In this document: piece by piece, positions 28,069-36,459 of the stretch
Layout of the letters: each line of letters opens with the position of its first letter
Numbering within the stretch: position 1 is the stretch's first letter
Source of the DNA: Cyclobacterium marinum DSM 745
GTDB taxonomy: Bacteria > Bacteroidota > Bacteroidia > Cytophagales > Cyclobacteriaceae
Direction of reading: 5' to 3'
Length of the DNA: 64,000 bases
Assembly (NCBI RefSeq): GCF_000222485.1
Contig: NC_015914.1
Location: forward strand, 5,004,001-5,068,000
The notes under the pieces: generated by a model
Databases searched by the model: none
What the model saw: only the letters and a program-made list of their open reading frames with translations
Told to the model about the DNA's origin: nothing
Position numbers and translations under genes: made by a program

Positions 28069-28737
28069 ATGCTCATACAATTAAGTAATATTTTTAAATG
28101 GGTCCAGCAGGGCGGAAGAAGGGTTTTTTTGCTTAAAGACATCAACCTTGAAGTTGAGGAAGGCGCTTTTATTTCCATTATGGGACCTTCCGGTTCAGGA
28201 AAGTCTACTTTGCTCAATGTAATTGGTATGTTGGATGTCTTTGATGAAGGTAAATACAATTTTATGGATGAACCTGTTCACCAATTGAAAGAAAAACACC
28301 GTGCTGAGCTCTACAAACAATACATTGGTTTTGTTTTTCAGGCTTATCATTTGATCGATGAGTTGACTGTCTATGAAAATCTTGAAATGCCATTACTCTA
28401 TAAAAAACATCCGCGTGCTGAAAGAAAGGCACTTGTTGCAGATATGCTTGACCGGTTTAATATTGTAGGTAAAAAAGATTTGTTTCCCTCTCAATTGAGT
28501 GGCGGTCAACAACAACTGGTTGGAATTGCTCGCGCTTTAATTGGTAAGCCAAAATTAATTCTTGCAGACGAACCTACAGGCAACCTGAATTCTAAGCAAG
28601 GAGAAGAAATTATGGAGCTTTTTAAACAATTAAACAGTGAAGGTGTCACCATTATTCAAGTTACCCATTCAGAAAAAAATGCAGCTTATGGAAAAAAAAT
28701 CATTCATTTATTGGATGGAAGGATGGAAAAATTCTGA
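28069..28737 (+). CDS. Second MacB/LolD-type ABC ATPase, D-loop variant
   Basis: 222 residues with Walker A GPSGSGKST (from 39), Q loop FVFQ (Gln91), signature LSGGQQQLVGIARA (from 143) and Walker [15 protein letters not shown]. Asn174 replaces the D-loop Asp that is almost invariant in the family (the first cluster ATPase has NLDSK), and QLVGIAR replaces QRVAIAR after the signature. The switch His is present (VTHSE). The changes could alter coupling between the two ATP sites without abolishing hydrolysis; that is inference. It is the last gene of the cluster, with a 205-base AT-rich gap after it. Confidence 0.92.
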   Translation: MLIQLSNIFKWVQQGGRRVFLLKDINLEVEEGAFISIMGPSGSGKSTLLNVIGMLDVFDEGKYNFMDEPVHQLKEKHRAELYKQYIGFVFQAYHLIDELTVYENLEMPLLYKKHPRAERKALVADMLDRFNIVGKKDLFPSQLSGGQQQLVGIARALIGKPKLILADEPTGNLNSKQGEEIMELFKQLNSEGVTIIQVTHSEKNAAYGKKIIHLLDGRMEKF

Positions 28738-28942
28738 TTTTTTATAGAGAAAAAGCCTAGATTTGATTTAGAATTTATAATTCATACAGAGAAAAAAATG
28801 TTTTGTAACCATTAATATTTTTTCAATTTAGATGTAGAATTGCCCCTTATAAGTATCATTTTGACAATTAATCTAAACATTTTAAACTGTAAGACGTTAA
28901 ATTTTGAGTTATTCGTTATATTGCAGAAGTAAATGAATTAGG

Positions 28943-29263
28943 TTGAATTTTAAAAAATCGACATATCGAAGTATAGCTTTTGGGTTCTTAACCCTCTTTT
29001 TATCGTTGTTGTTTATGCCAAGTATATTGGTGGCAGCAATTGATGATGAGGTTAATATTTCTATGTATTTTTCTTTCACAGAGGAAGAAACCAAAGAACA
29101 TGAAGTGAAATGTGCTTTGGACGTCGATGATTTTTTTCCTACCAATCATTTCTTATTGGCCAAATCATTTGATGATATTGTTTCTTGTAAATTCAATATA
29201 AATAATATCCTCAATAGCCTTTTTGATCCCGGCATAATCGTTCCTCCTCCAGAGTTTAATTAA
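28943..29263 (+). CDS. Small secreted protein ending in PPPE, upstream of SulP
   Basis: 106 residues with a basic N terminus and a hydrophobic leader (MNFKKSTYRSIAFGFL, then LSLLFMPSILVAA), then an acidic mature part and a C terminus IIVPPPEFN. The only in-frame start giving a leader is TTG at 28943; a nearby ATG at 28933 is out of frame. I recall similar short leader-plus-PPPE proteins in other Bacteroidota, but the function is unknown. A strong terminator follows, so it is a separate transcript from the SulP gene 115 bases downstream, though it may share regulation with it. Confidence 0.65.
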   Translation: MNFKKSTYRSIAFGFLTLFLSLLFMPSILVAAIDDEVNISMYFSFTEEETKEHEVKCALDVDDFFPTNHFLLAKSFDDIVSCKFNINNILNSLFDPGIIVPPPEFN

Positions 29264-29276
29264 TTTTTCTTTTGGT

Positions 29277-29308
29277 CCATGACGACTGTTAGTTGTCATT
29301 GGTTTTTT
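29277..29308 (+). terminator. Rho-independent terminator
   Basis: CCATGACGACT/AGTTGTCATTGG pair with one bulge and one G-U, with loop GTT, followed by six T. It lies just after the small secreted gene and separates it from the SulP gene. Confidence 0.8.
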
Positions 29309-29377
29309 ATTAACCCTTGGATTTATCCTATTTCAAATTTCTAGGGGAAAGAAATTTTAAACTCATAATTAAATTAA

Positions 29378-30982
29378 ATGAAAAGTAACAATCTATTTGC
29401 GCATCTGAAATCAGATGTTGCATCAGGTTTGGTGGTATTTCTGGTAGCATTGCCTTTATGTTTGGGAATCGCATTGGCTTCCGGTGCCCCCTTGTTTGCA
29501 GGAATTATTGCAGGAATTATAGGTGGAATAGTCGTAGGATTCTTGAGTCAATCCCACATTAGTGTTTCAGGACCTGCGGCAGGCCTTACAGCCATTGTTT
29601 TTGTAGCCATTGCTGATCTTGGCTATGAATCATTTTTGGTAGCCGTGATTTTGGCAGGAGCCATGCAGTTGATACTTGGCTTCGTGAAGGCAGGTACAAT
29701 TTCCAATTATTTTCCTTCAAACGTAATTGAAGGGATGCTAGCGGGAATTGGTATAATTATCTTTATTCAGCAGATTCCACATGCATTAGGTGCTGATGTT
29801 GAAATTAGCTCTGGATTAGGCATATTTTTAGATATTTTTGCCGCCTTTCAAGGCATTCAGCCGGGAATTCTTATTATCACAGTTGCTTCATTAGCAGTAT
29901 TAATCACTTGGCAAAAAACTCCGGCATTAAAGAAATTGAAATTGGTTCCGGGTGCTTTGGTAGCAGTACTTTTGGGTATCTTTATAAATGGTTTGTTTAT
30001 TGCAACCAACAGTTCCTTTGCTGTAGATGCTGACTACTTGGTTAATTTACCGGTTCCAAAAAGTATAGAAGAATTTAAAGGAATATTTGTCACCCCTTCT
30101 TATGAAGCAGTGTTTAATCCCGGTGTTTGGATTGTTGCTGTTACGATTACTATCGTTGCATCCATAGAAACTTTGTTATGTATAGAGGCAACCGAAAGGT
30201 TAGATCCTTTAAAAAGGTTTGTTAATACCAATGTTGAATTGAAGGCACAAGGAGTAGGAAACATGATAAGTGGTGTTTTAGGTGGACTTCCAATGACTTC
30301 TGTAGTTGTTAGGTCCTCGGCAAATGCTAATTCAGGTGCTAAGACTAAAATGTCAGCAATAATCCATGGTTTTCTTTTACTAATCTGCGTATTGAGTATT
30401 CCAATGGTGCTTAACTTGATTCCTATGGCTACTCTTGCAGCCATACTGTTGACAATTGGTTATAAACTTGCAAACCCTTCTACCATAAAGCATTTTTGGG
30501 ATCGTGGTAAATACCAGTTTATCCCCTTCATTGTAACCATGTTGGCAGTAGTTTTCCTAGGTTTACTAAATGGCGTAGCTCTTGGAATGATTTTAAGTGT
30601 TATATTTATATTAAGAGGAAACATTAAAAAAGCTTATTTCTTCAGGAAAGAAGAATACAGCAGTGGTGATGTGATTCATGTGGATTTGGCCCAGGAGGTA
30701 TCTTTCTTAAATAAAGCGGCAATTAAACTTACACTCAATAAACTTCCAGAGAATTCTAAAGTGATAATCAATGCTTCTGATACTGTATATATCGCACAAG
30801 ATGTGTTGGATTTAATACATGAATTTAAAATGGTTAATGCCAAAGAAAAAGGAATAAAAGTAGTATTAGTAGGTTTTAAAGATGCTTATCGATTAGATAA
30901 TGACATAGAAACCAACAATAAGGTATACATTGACAAAAACCTTCTGTCTGAAGAAAAAATCAGTCAACTATTCAATAATTAA
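29378..30982 (+). CDS. SulP-family anion transporter, probable bicarbonate carrier
   Basis: 534-residue inner-membrane transporter of the SLC26/SulP family. About a dozen hydrophobic segments fill residues 10-415, beginning DVASGLVVFLVALPLCLGIALASG and including the family pattern SGPAAGLTAIVF and GGLPMTSVVVRSSANANSG. The C-terminal 100 residues (about 430-534) resemble a STAS domain that faces the cytoplasm. SulP proteins carry sulfate, bicarbonate or other anions. The beta-carbonic anhydrase immediately downstream points to bicarbonate, as in the cyanobacterial BicA type, but substrate cannot be proved from sequence. The ATG at 29378 is the first residue before the conserved N-terminal segment. 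Confidence 0.9.
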   Translation: MKSNNLFAHLKSDVASGLVVFLVALPLCLGIALASGAPLFAGIIAGIIGGIVVGFLSQSHISVSGPAAGLTAIVFVAIADLGYESFLVAVILAGAMQLILGFVKAGTISNYFPSNVIEGMLAGIGIIIFIQQIPHALGADVEISSGLGIFLDIFAAFQGIQPGILIITVASLAVLITWQKTPALKKLKLVPGALVAVLLGIFINGLFIATNSSFAVDADYLVNLPVPKSIEEFKGIFVTPSYEAVFNPGVWIVAVTITIVASIETLLCIEATERLDPLKRFVNTNVELKAQGVGNMISGVLGGLPMTSVVVRSSANANSGAKTKMSAIIHGFLLLICVLSIPMVLNLIPMATLAAILLTIGYKLANPSTIKHFWDRGKYQFIPFIVTMLAVVFLGLLNGVALGMILSVIFILRGNIKKAYFFRKEEYSSGDVIHVDLAQEVSFLNKAAIKLTLNKLPENSKVIINASDTVYIAQDVLDLIHEFKMVNAKEKGIKVVLVGFKDAYRLDNDIETNNKVYIDKNLLSEEKISQLFNN

Positions 30983-31090
30983 TGTAATCGCAAGAAAGGC
31001 AATAATCCTGCTTGGTTTAATTTTAGGTTCATTTTTTAAGTTATTACATTTACAAAATCTTTGATGGTTATTAAAATGGCTGTTTATTGA

Positions 31091-31098
31091 TAAATTTG
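31091..31098 (+). promoter_or_regulatory. Candidate -7 box for the carbonic anhydrase gene
   Basis: TAAATTTG matches the Bacteroidota -7 consensus TAnnTTTG and would give a leader of about 75 bases. The nearest TTTG upstream (31060) is farther away than the usual 19-21 bases, so the call is weak. Confidence 0.3.
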
Positions 31099-31178
31099 AA
31101 CCGGAATGAGGCATATGGAATAATTATTGTCTTCGATTGAATTATTCAACCCAATATTTAAAAAACTCTAAAAAAAGA

Positions 31179-31823
31179 ATGAAAGCACATACTGCAGAAA
31201 CTCAGGCCACAATGACACCCGCCAAGGCCTTGGAAATATTACAGGAAGGAAACCAACGATTTGTAAGTAATTTAAAAGTAAACAGAAATCTTCTTGAACA
31301 AGTAAATGCTACCAAAGATGGCCAGTTTCCTTTTGCAATTGTATTGAGCTGTATAGACAGTAGAACTTCAGCAGAATTGATTTTTGACCAAGGTTTGGGA
31401 GATATTTTCAGTGTTAGAATAGCAGGGAATGTGTTGAATAAGGACATATTAGGAAGTATGGAATTTGCCTGTAAACTTGCCGGTTCAAAGCAAATTGTAG
31501 TTTTGGGACACAGTAAGTGTGGGGCGATTAAAGGAGCCTGTGCTGGTGTGAAAATTGGTAATTTATCAGGTTTATTGGAAAAAATTGATCCTGCCATTGG
31601 AGATGTAGCTTCAGAAATGCCGGATGTAGACCATTCGGATCCTGAATTTATCCGAGCGGTTGAAAAAAGAAACGTTATTACCACCATGGATTTGATTTTA
31701 CAAGAAAGTCCGGTTTTGAAAGAATTGTATGAAAATGGAGAGATAGGAATGACAGGCGGGTATTATGATGTTGATACCGGTGAGGTTACATTTATGAAGG
31801 CAGTCTTAGGTGAACAGTCCTAA
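31179..31823 (+). CDS. Beta-carbonic anhydrase
   Basis: Zinc enzyme that interconverts CO2 and bicarbonate; 214 residues when started at the ATG at 31179 (MKAHTAETQATMTPAKAL, the usual N terminus of this group), rather than at an in-frame TTG 14 codons earlier. The metal site is complete: Cys58 and the Asp-Arg dyad in SCIDSRTS, then His111 and Cys114 in GHSKCGAI. The 155-base gap after the SulP gene may hold its own promoter, but the pairing suggests that imported bicarbonate is converted or trapped. There is no signal peptide, so it is cytoplasmic. A strong hairpin follows. Confidence 0.94.
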   Translation: MKAHTAETQATMTPAKALEILQEGNQRFVSNLKVNRNLLEQVNATKDGQFPFAIVLSCIDSRTSAELIFDQGLGDIFSVRIAGNVLNKDILGSMEFACKLAGSKQIVVLGHSKCGAIKGACAGVKIGNLSGLLEKIDPAIGDVASEMPDVDHSDPEFIRAVEKRNVITTMDLILQESPVLKELYENGEIGMTGGYYDVDTGEVTFMKAVLGEQS

Positions 31824-31854
31824 ATAGAATACAAATTTAGAACCTAAATAATAG

Positions 31855-31905
31855 AAGGCAGTTTTAAGAATCATTAATTGATTTTTAAAACTGCCTTTTA
31901 TTTCT
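31855..31905 (+). terminator. Terminator after carbonic anhydrase
   Basis: A 13-bp perfect stem AAGGCAGTTTTAA/TTAAAACTGCCTT with a 17-base loop is followed by a T-rich tract. It may also serve the convergent small gene on the other strand. Confidence 0.8.
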
Positions 31906-31949
31906 TTCGTAATTAAATTTTAGGATCAAAAGTAGCGTCGGCTTAAAAA

Positions 31950-32177
31950 TTATAAAAATAATTCATGTCGGTATTTTGGGGTGATGATTTTTGTTTCTCG
32001 AAAATTCCTATTGGAAAGGTTGATTTTTAGGTTCATATAATAAAATCCTTCTTCTTCTTTTTTGTTTATTTGTTCTTCACTATCACAATGCTCATAGGTT
32101 TTGATGTAATCGATTTTTCCAGAAGAAAGGTCAAAATCAAAAATAGCCCAGAATTCACAAAATTTAAGCATAGGCAA
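31950..32177 (-). CDS. Small hypothetical protein
   Basis: 75 residues, or 73 if it starts at the second Met, with no signal peptide or membrane segment. The mix of aromatic, acidic and basic residues (CEFWAIFDFDLSSGKIDYIK) looks protein-like, but no family is recognised. It ends 45 bases from the carbonic anhydrase terminator and lies downstream of the porin gene transcribed in the opposite direction to carbonic anhydrase. It could be a real small gene or an open frame by chance. Confidence 0.4.
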   Translation of the reverse strand: MPMLKFCEFWAIFDFDLSSGKIDYIKTYEHCDSEEQINKKEEEGFYYMNLKINLSNRNFRETKIITPKYRHELFL

Positions 32178-32204
32178 ATATTATAAAGTCAATTAACGAT
32201 TATA

Positions 32205-33527
32205 CTATAATGGAACGCCTATAAATTTTGCTTTATTATTTGGTCTGAAAACAAACATAATATAGGCCCAATTTTGACTTTCCTTAAGTTCACCATTGGA
32301 TTGAATTTGTTTAAAAGTATCAGAGGCAAAAAATTGACTATAGCCTGCTTGAATGGATACAGATTCACTAATTACTTTCCCAAGGCTAAGGTCTATTTCT
32401 GATCCAAACCCTTTGTCTAATTCTGGACCACTGTATTCATCCCTAAGAAGGGTAGCATTTGCTGCAAAATTATGGTAATCACCTTGGATCCAAAAACTGG
32501 AATTAAAATTATATCTTGTTCTTAGGTAAATATCTCTTAAGCCCACTGAATTAAAATGATTTCCAACATAGAATAAATCCATGAAACCATTAAATGCATG
32601 ATTGGTTCCGTATAAAGGAGAAAATGACTTGTTCTTTTGTTGGTCATTTGTCGGTGTCCCACTAATCAGTTCAAAGCCTGCTGTTGCGGTATACTTGGTT
32701 CCCTTCTCTTTGTTTTCCATTAATTTATGGGTTATGTGCGCACTTATATCATAAGCTGAGGTAGATCTATCAAATATATCTTTCCCAAGTTGGTAATAAA
32801 AATAGCCTGAAAGCTGGGTTTGAGGCATGGTATATTTTAAAGTTGGAAGGGCTAAAGTTTGTAAGTAACGAATTCCAGAGTTAGTGGTGTTGGTAACTTG
32901 GTCGATTTCCTGAAATTGCCTGCCATCATTCCAAAAAAGAAAGGCGTAATTTAATTTACCGGCTTTGTTTTCAAAGCGTATTAGTTGAGCGGCCTTATAA
33001 TTATTAAAGGAAGAATAGACATGGTCCTGTATTTTTTGACCGTCTTGGTTAAAACCAAACCCAAAATGAAGTTTTGCATTTTCTTTTTCATACTTCATCA
33101 AAGCAAATTCATGGGACCTACCTTGAAGTGCCCAGTCTAGATTTCCTAAAAATCGTGCATTGTCATAATTCAACTCTTGTCTTCCTAATTTTAGTTTCCA
33201 ATATTCCCCAAAGTCAACTTCTGCCCAAGCCTCATGAACAGACAAATAGTTATCGGTAATATTGGCGGTAGAACTACTTCCCCAAGTACGCACATCTTGT
33301 ATACTCATAAAGAAAGTAAGGCGATCAACCTTATAACTAGCTTGTAATCTTGCCCTGTGAGCTATAAAGCCGGCATGATCGACATTTTCATTCATTAATT
33401 TTTGATAACCATTGCGGTATTCACTTCTCACAAGCATTTGACCATCTAAATCAAATTGGGCATGACTTTGCTTAGGAAAGAAAATTATTACCGTTAGTAT
33501 CGCAAGAACATGGTATACTTTTTTCAT
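32205..33527 (-). CDS. Alginate-export-type outer membrane porin
   Basis: Beta-barrel outer membrane protein of 440 residues. The start is placed at the ATG at 33527, which gives the signal peptide MKKVYHVLAILTVIIFFP...SHAQ; the frame is open for 28 more codons upstream but those add a poor leader. The body is alternating aromatic and polar strands with a typical N-terminal barrel entry (SEYRNGYQKL, RARLQASYKVDRLTFFMS, KLKLGRQELNYDNARFLGN), which resembles the Alginate_exp domain family. It ends in a hydrophobic strand (WAYIMFVFRPNN) followed by KAKFIGVPL. The substrate may be an anionic polysaccharide or small solute. It faces the SulP/carbonic anhydrase unit. Confidence 0.8.
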   Translation of the reverse strand: MKKVYHVLAILTVIIFFPKQSHAQFDLDGQMLVRSEYRNGYQKLMNENVDHAGFIAHRARLQASYKVDRLTFFMSIQDVRTWGSSSTANITDNYLSVHEAWAEVDFGEYWKLKLGRQELNYDNARFLGNLDWALQGRSHEFALMKYEKENAKLHFGFGFNQDGQKIQDHVYSSFNNYKAAQLIRFENKAGKLNYAFLFWNDGRQFQEIDQVTNTTNSGIRYLQTLALPTLKYTMPQTQLSGYFYYQLGKDIFDRSTSAYDISAHITHKLMENKEKGTKYTATAGFELISGTPTNDQQKNKSFSPLYGTNHAFNGFMDLFYVGNHFNSVGLRDIYLRTRYNFNSSFWIQGDYHNFAANATLLRDEYSGPELDKGFGSEIDLSLGKVISESVSIQAGYSQFFASDTFKQIQSNGELKESQNWAYIMFVFRPNNKAKFIGVPL

Positions 33528-34090
33528 AATAAAAGGAATAATATGGTTCAATAGTCGGTTTATATCCACCCAATAAGGAGTTTTTAGCCTAATAATGGGT
33601 AATTTATTCATGTAATACCATTCAACTCCTTAACGAATTGGTATATTTTCATTCAGGTATTGCCAAACGAAATTATGTAAGGGGATAAAGAAGTGAATTT
33701 TATTTAAATACTAAAACTTTGGTATGATTGTCATTAATAAATTAATGCCTAAAAATGACAAATACCTAATAATTATAAAAAAATTGGGTTAAAAATATAC
33801 TTCTAACCTAACTAAATAGCTAAATTCATGTAATTTAGGTTGGAATTTAATCTGATGTAAATGAAAGTCATTGAATTTTATTTAAAAATTAATTTTATGG
33901 CAAAGAAGTCATTATAGTTTGATTCTCGGTAATTTAAACCTTTAATTTTATAGGAATAGCTGGTATTATAAACCTTTTGATAAGATCTTTAGAAACAAAG
34001 TTTGTGTTAGGCGATGAATTATGGATTTTTTTATTGTTTTTAGGTTATTAAAATCAAACACCAATAAACCCTAATTTATAACTTAAAATC
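33528..34090. other. Divergent intergenic region
   Basis: About 560 AT-rich bases between the porin gene and the sialidase-like gene. No gene, clear hairpin or full promoter match was seen. Confidence 0.4.
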
Positions 34091-36025
34091 ATGCATGTTT
34101 TTTATACTTATTTTTACCATCTACATGGTGTTTTTAGCATTAAATGCTGGGGCTTTAGTGGAAAATGTCTGTATTTATCGGCATTGTTTATGGCTTGCTT
34201 TACCTGGGTAAACGCACAGCAAGTAGATTGGAGAAATATTGAAAATGGCCGGGTTATTCCTGACAAAAGCTATAGTGATCAGCCTTATATCGTAAAAACG
34301 GATGACGGAGCTTGGTTGTGTGTGATGACCACAGGATCCGGCCATGAGGGAGCCAGTGGACAACATATCATCAGCCAAAGAAGTTTTGACGAAGGGCTTT
34401 CATGGCAAGATATGATTGAAATAGAGCCCTCTGATGGGCCTGAAGCTTCCTATGCTGTCCTATTGAAAGCTCCTTCAGGTCGTATTTTTGTGTTTTACAA
34501 TCATAACACAGACAACTTACGAGAAGTGAAAGGAGACGATCCACCTTATAATAACGGGATTGTTAAAAGAGTGGATAGTCAGGGCTATTATGTGTTTAAA
34601 TATTCGGATGACCATGGCCAATCATGGTCAGAGGAAAGGCATACTATTCCGGTCAGGCAATTTGAAATTGATAAAAACAACCCGTATAAGGGAGAGATTA
34701 GGTTTTTCTGGAATGTAGGCAAACCCTTTTCTCACGACGGGAGTGCTTTTGTTCCTTTGACCAAAGTGGGTGGATTTGGCAATGGTTTTTTTACCTCAAA
34801 TGAAGGTGTTTTACTAAAAAGTGACAATCTCTTGGATGTGGCGGATCCGGCTGATGCTAATTGGATTACATTGCCTGATGGAGACATAGGCTTGCAAACC
34901 CCGGAGAATGGCGGTTCAATAGCTGCTGAACATAGCTATTCTATACTAAGTGATGGCTCTTTTTTTGTGGTTTACCGTTCATTGGATGGGCATCCGGTCT
35001 ACAGTTATAGCCGGGATAAGGGGAGAACCTGGGATAAACCACAATATATGCGATTTGCAGATGGGCGCTTGATGAAAAACCCAAGGGCAGCCAATTTTGC
35101 CTGGAAATGTGACAATGGTAAATACCTCTATTGGTTTCACAATCACGGTGGAAAGTTTATCAGAGAACATCCCAATCCTGCGGCTATAGGTTACAATGAC
35201 CGCAATCCGGTTTGGATGGTGGGAGGCGTAGAAGTGGATAGTGATGACGGAAAAGTGATTCAATGGAGCCAACCTGATGTCTTACTTTATGATGAGGACC
35301 CTTTGGTTCGAATGAGTTACCCAGACCTGATTGAGGAAAATGGCAATTATTATATTACGGAGACCCAAAAGGACATTGCCCGTGTGCATCAAATTGACAA
35401 TGCCTTTCTAGAACGCCTTTGGGGCCAATTTGAGGAACCTGTACGGGTTCGGGATGGTTTGTTGCTCAATTGGTCAGGACAAAACGAAAGTTTACCCCAA
35501 AAACTCCCTGCTCCGGCTGTGCCAACCTTTTGGGTTAGGGACAGCAATACGGCTGATTACAGAGGGAAAAGCAGCAATGCAGGCTTTACCATAGAACTGG
35601 GTTTTTTGCTTAATGAGATCAAAGAAGGTCAGATTCTTGCGGATACCAGAGATGCTTCAGGTAAGGGTTGGTGGATAAGCATTTCCGATAAAAACAACAT
35701 AATTTTTCAGATGAACGATGGACAAACCCAAGTTGCGTGGAGTGCTGATCCAGGAACAATTCACGAGAATACCCAGCATCAAGTAAGTATTATTATAGAC
35801 GGAGGTCCAAATATTATTTCATTTGTAACAGATGAGCGCTTCAATGATGGGGGAGCCCACAGGCAATTTGGCTGGGGCAGGTTCAGTCCCTACTTCAAAT
35901 CGCCAGAAGGCTCAAAGACTTTACTACTAGGTTCAAGGATAAAAGGAGAACTAAATTATATAAGGTTTTTTGATCGGGCTTTGATGGTATCGGAAGTTTT
36001 GGCTAGTCAGAGGTGGGAAAAGTGA
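34091..36025 (+). CDS. Secreted sialidase-fold (BNR) protein with LamG-like C terminus
   Basis: 644 residues. A long N-terminal leader ends VNAQQ (about residue 45). The middle part (about 50-460) is a six-bladed sialidase-type propeller with Asp-box motifs SFDEGLSW, SDDHGQSW and SRDKGRTW. The last 165 residues (about 480-644) form a jelly-roll resembling LamG/concanavalin-A folds (ITIELGF-like strands and LLLGSRIKGELNYIRFF). It is probably an exported glycan-active enzyme or binding protein; the propeller family includes sialidases and other exo-glycosidases. It lies next to a glycan-use region. The second TGA of its stop region begins an 8-bp tandem repeat. Confidence 0.82.
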   Translation: MHVFYTYFYHLHGVFSIKCWGFSGKCLYLSALFMACFTWVNAQQVDWRNIENGRVIPDKSYSDQPYIVKTDDGAWLCVMTTGSGHEGASGQHIISQRSFDEGLSWQDMIEIEPSDGPEASYAVLLKAPSGRIFVFYNHNTDNLREVKGDDPPYNNGIVKRVDSQGYYVFKYSDDHGQSWSEERHTIPVRQFEIDKNNPYKGEIRFFWNVGKPFSHDGSAFVPLTKVGGFGNGFFTSNEGVLLKSDNLLDVADPADANWITLPDGDIGLQTPENGGSIAAEHSYSILSDGSFFVVYRSLDGHPVYSYSRDKGRTWDKPQYMRFADGRLMKNPRAANFAWKCDNGKYLYWFHNHGGKFIREHPNPAAIGYNDRNPVWMVGGVEVDSDDGKVIQWSQPDVLLYDEDPLVRMSYPDLIEENGNYYITETQKDIARVHQIDNAFLERLWGQFEEPVRVRDGLLLNWSGQNESLPQKLPAPAVPTFWVRDSNTADYRGKSSNAGFTIELGFLLNEIKEGQILADTRDASGKGWWISISDKNNIIFQMNDGQTQVAWSADPGTIHENTQHQVSIIIDGGPNIISFVTDERFNDGGAHRQFGWGRFSPYFKSPEGSKTLLLGSRIKGELNYIRFFDRALMVSEVLASQRWEK

Positions 36026-36084
36026 TGAAGTGATGAAGTGATGTAGTGATGAAGTGATGTAGTGATTTGGTGATCGGGTGATGG
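36021..36084 (+). repeat. Tandem 8-bp repeat overlapping the sialidase-like stop
   Basis: Eight near-perfect units of AGTGATGA (variants end GT, TT, CG and GG) run from the last codon into the intergenic DNA. The first five units differ only in the last base. The unit length is not a multiple of three, but the stop TGA lies in the first unit, so copy changes would not alter the protein. Confidence 0.85.
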
Positions 36085-36459
36085 GGGGATTTTATGATGG
36101 AGTGAGAAGTGGGTGGTAGTTCTGTTGGGCTAGGGATTTCGTTTACTTAAAGTATAAAATTGAAGATTATGCTTTGAAATTTAATTGATTTCGGGTTATT
36201 ACTGCTTTCTGTCATCGCATGGGGAATGAGTGGAGCCGAAGCCGGCAAATCGAAAACTTCATTCAGTAAAATTAGGAAATTGATTTGAAAAAATCTGGTC
36301 TGATAATTACCAACCCAGTACTTTCAAGGTGGGGCTTCATTTTTGGACCACATAGAAGATCTTGAATTTTCTGCTTTTCACTTTTTCCAAATTGTTTCAA
36401 CTAATAAATGATTCTATCGCTTATATTTATTTCTTTGTAATAAAGAGACTTGATCAAAT
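36085..36459. other. Intergenic region
   Basis: About 375 bases with a GC-richer island near 36210-36260 and no supported gene. No promoter with good spacing was seen before the beta-helix lipoprotein. Confidence 0.4.

Noticed and set aside
31202..31687. 161-codon minus-strand open frame within the carbonic anhydrase gene
   Set aside because: The + strand frame has the complete zinc site; the antisense frame is a by-product.
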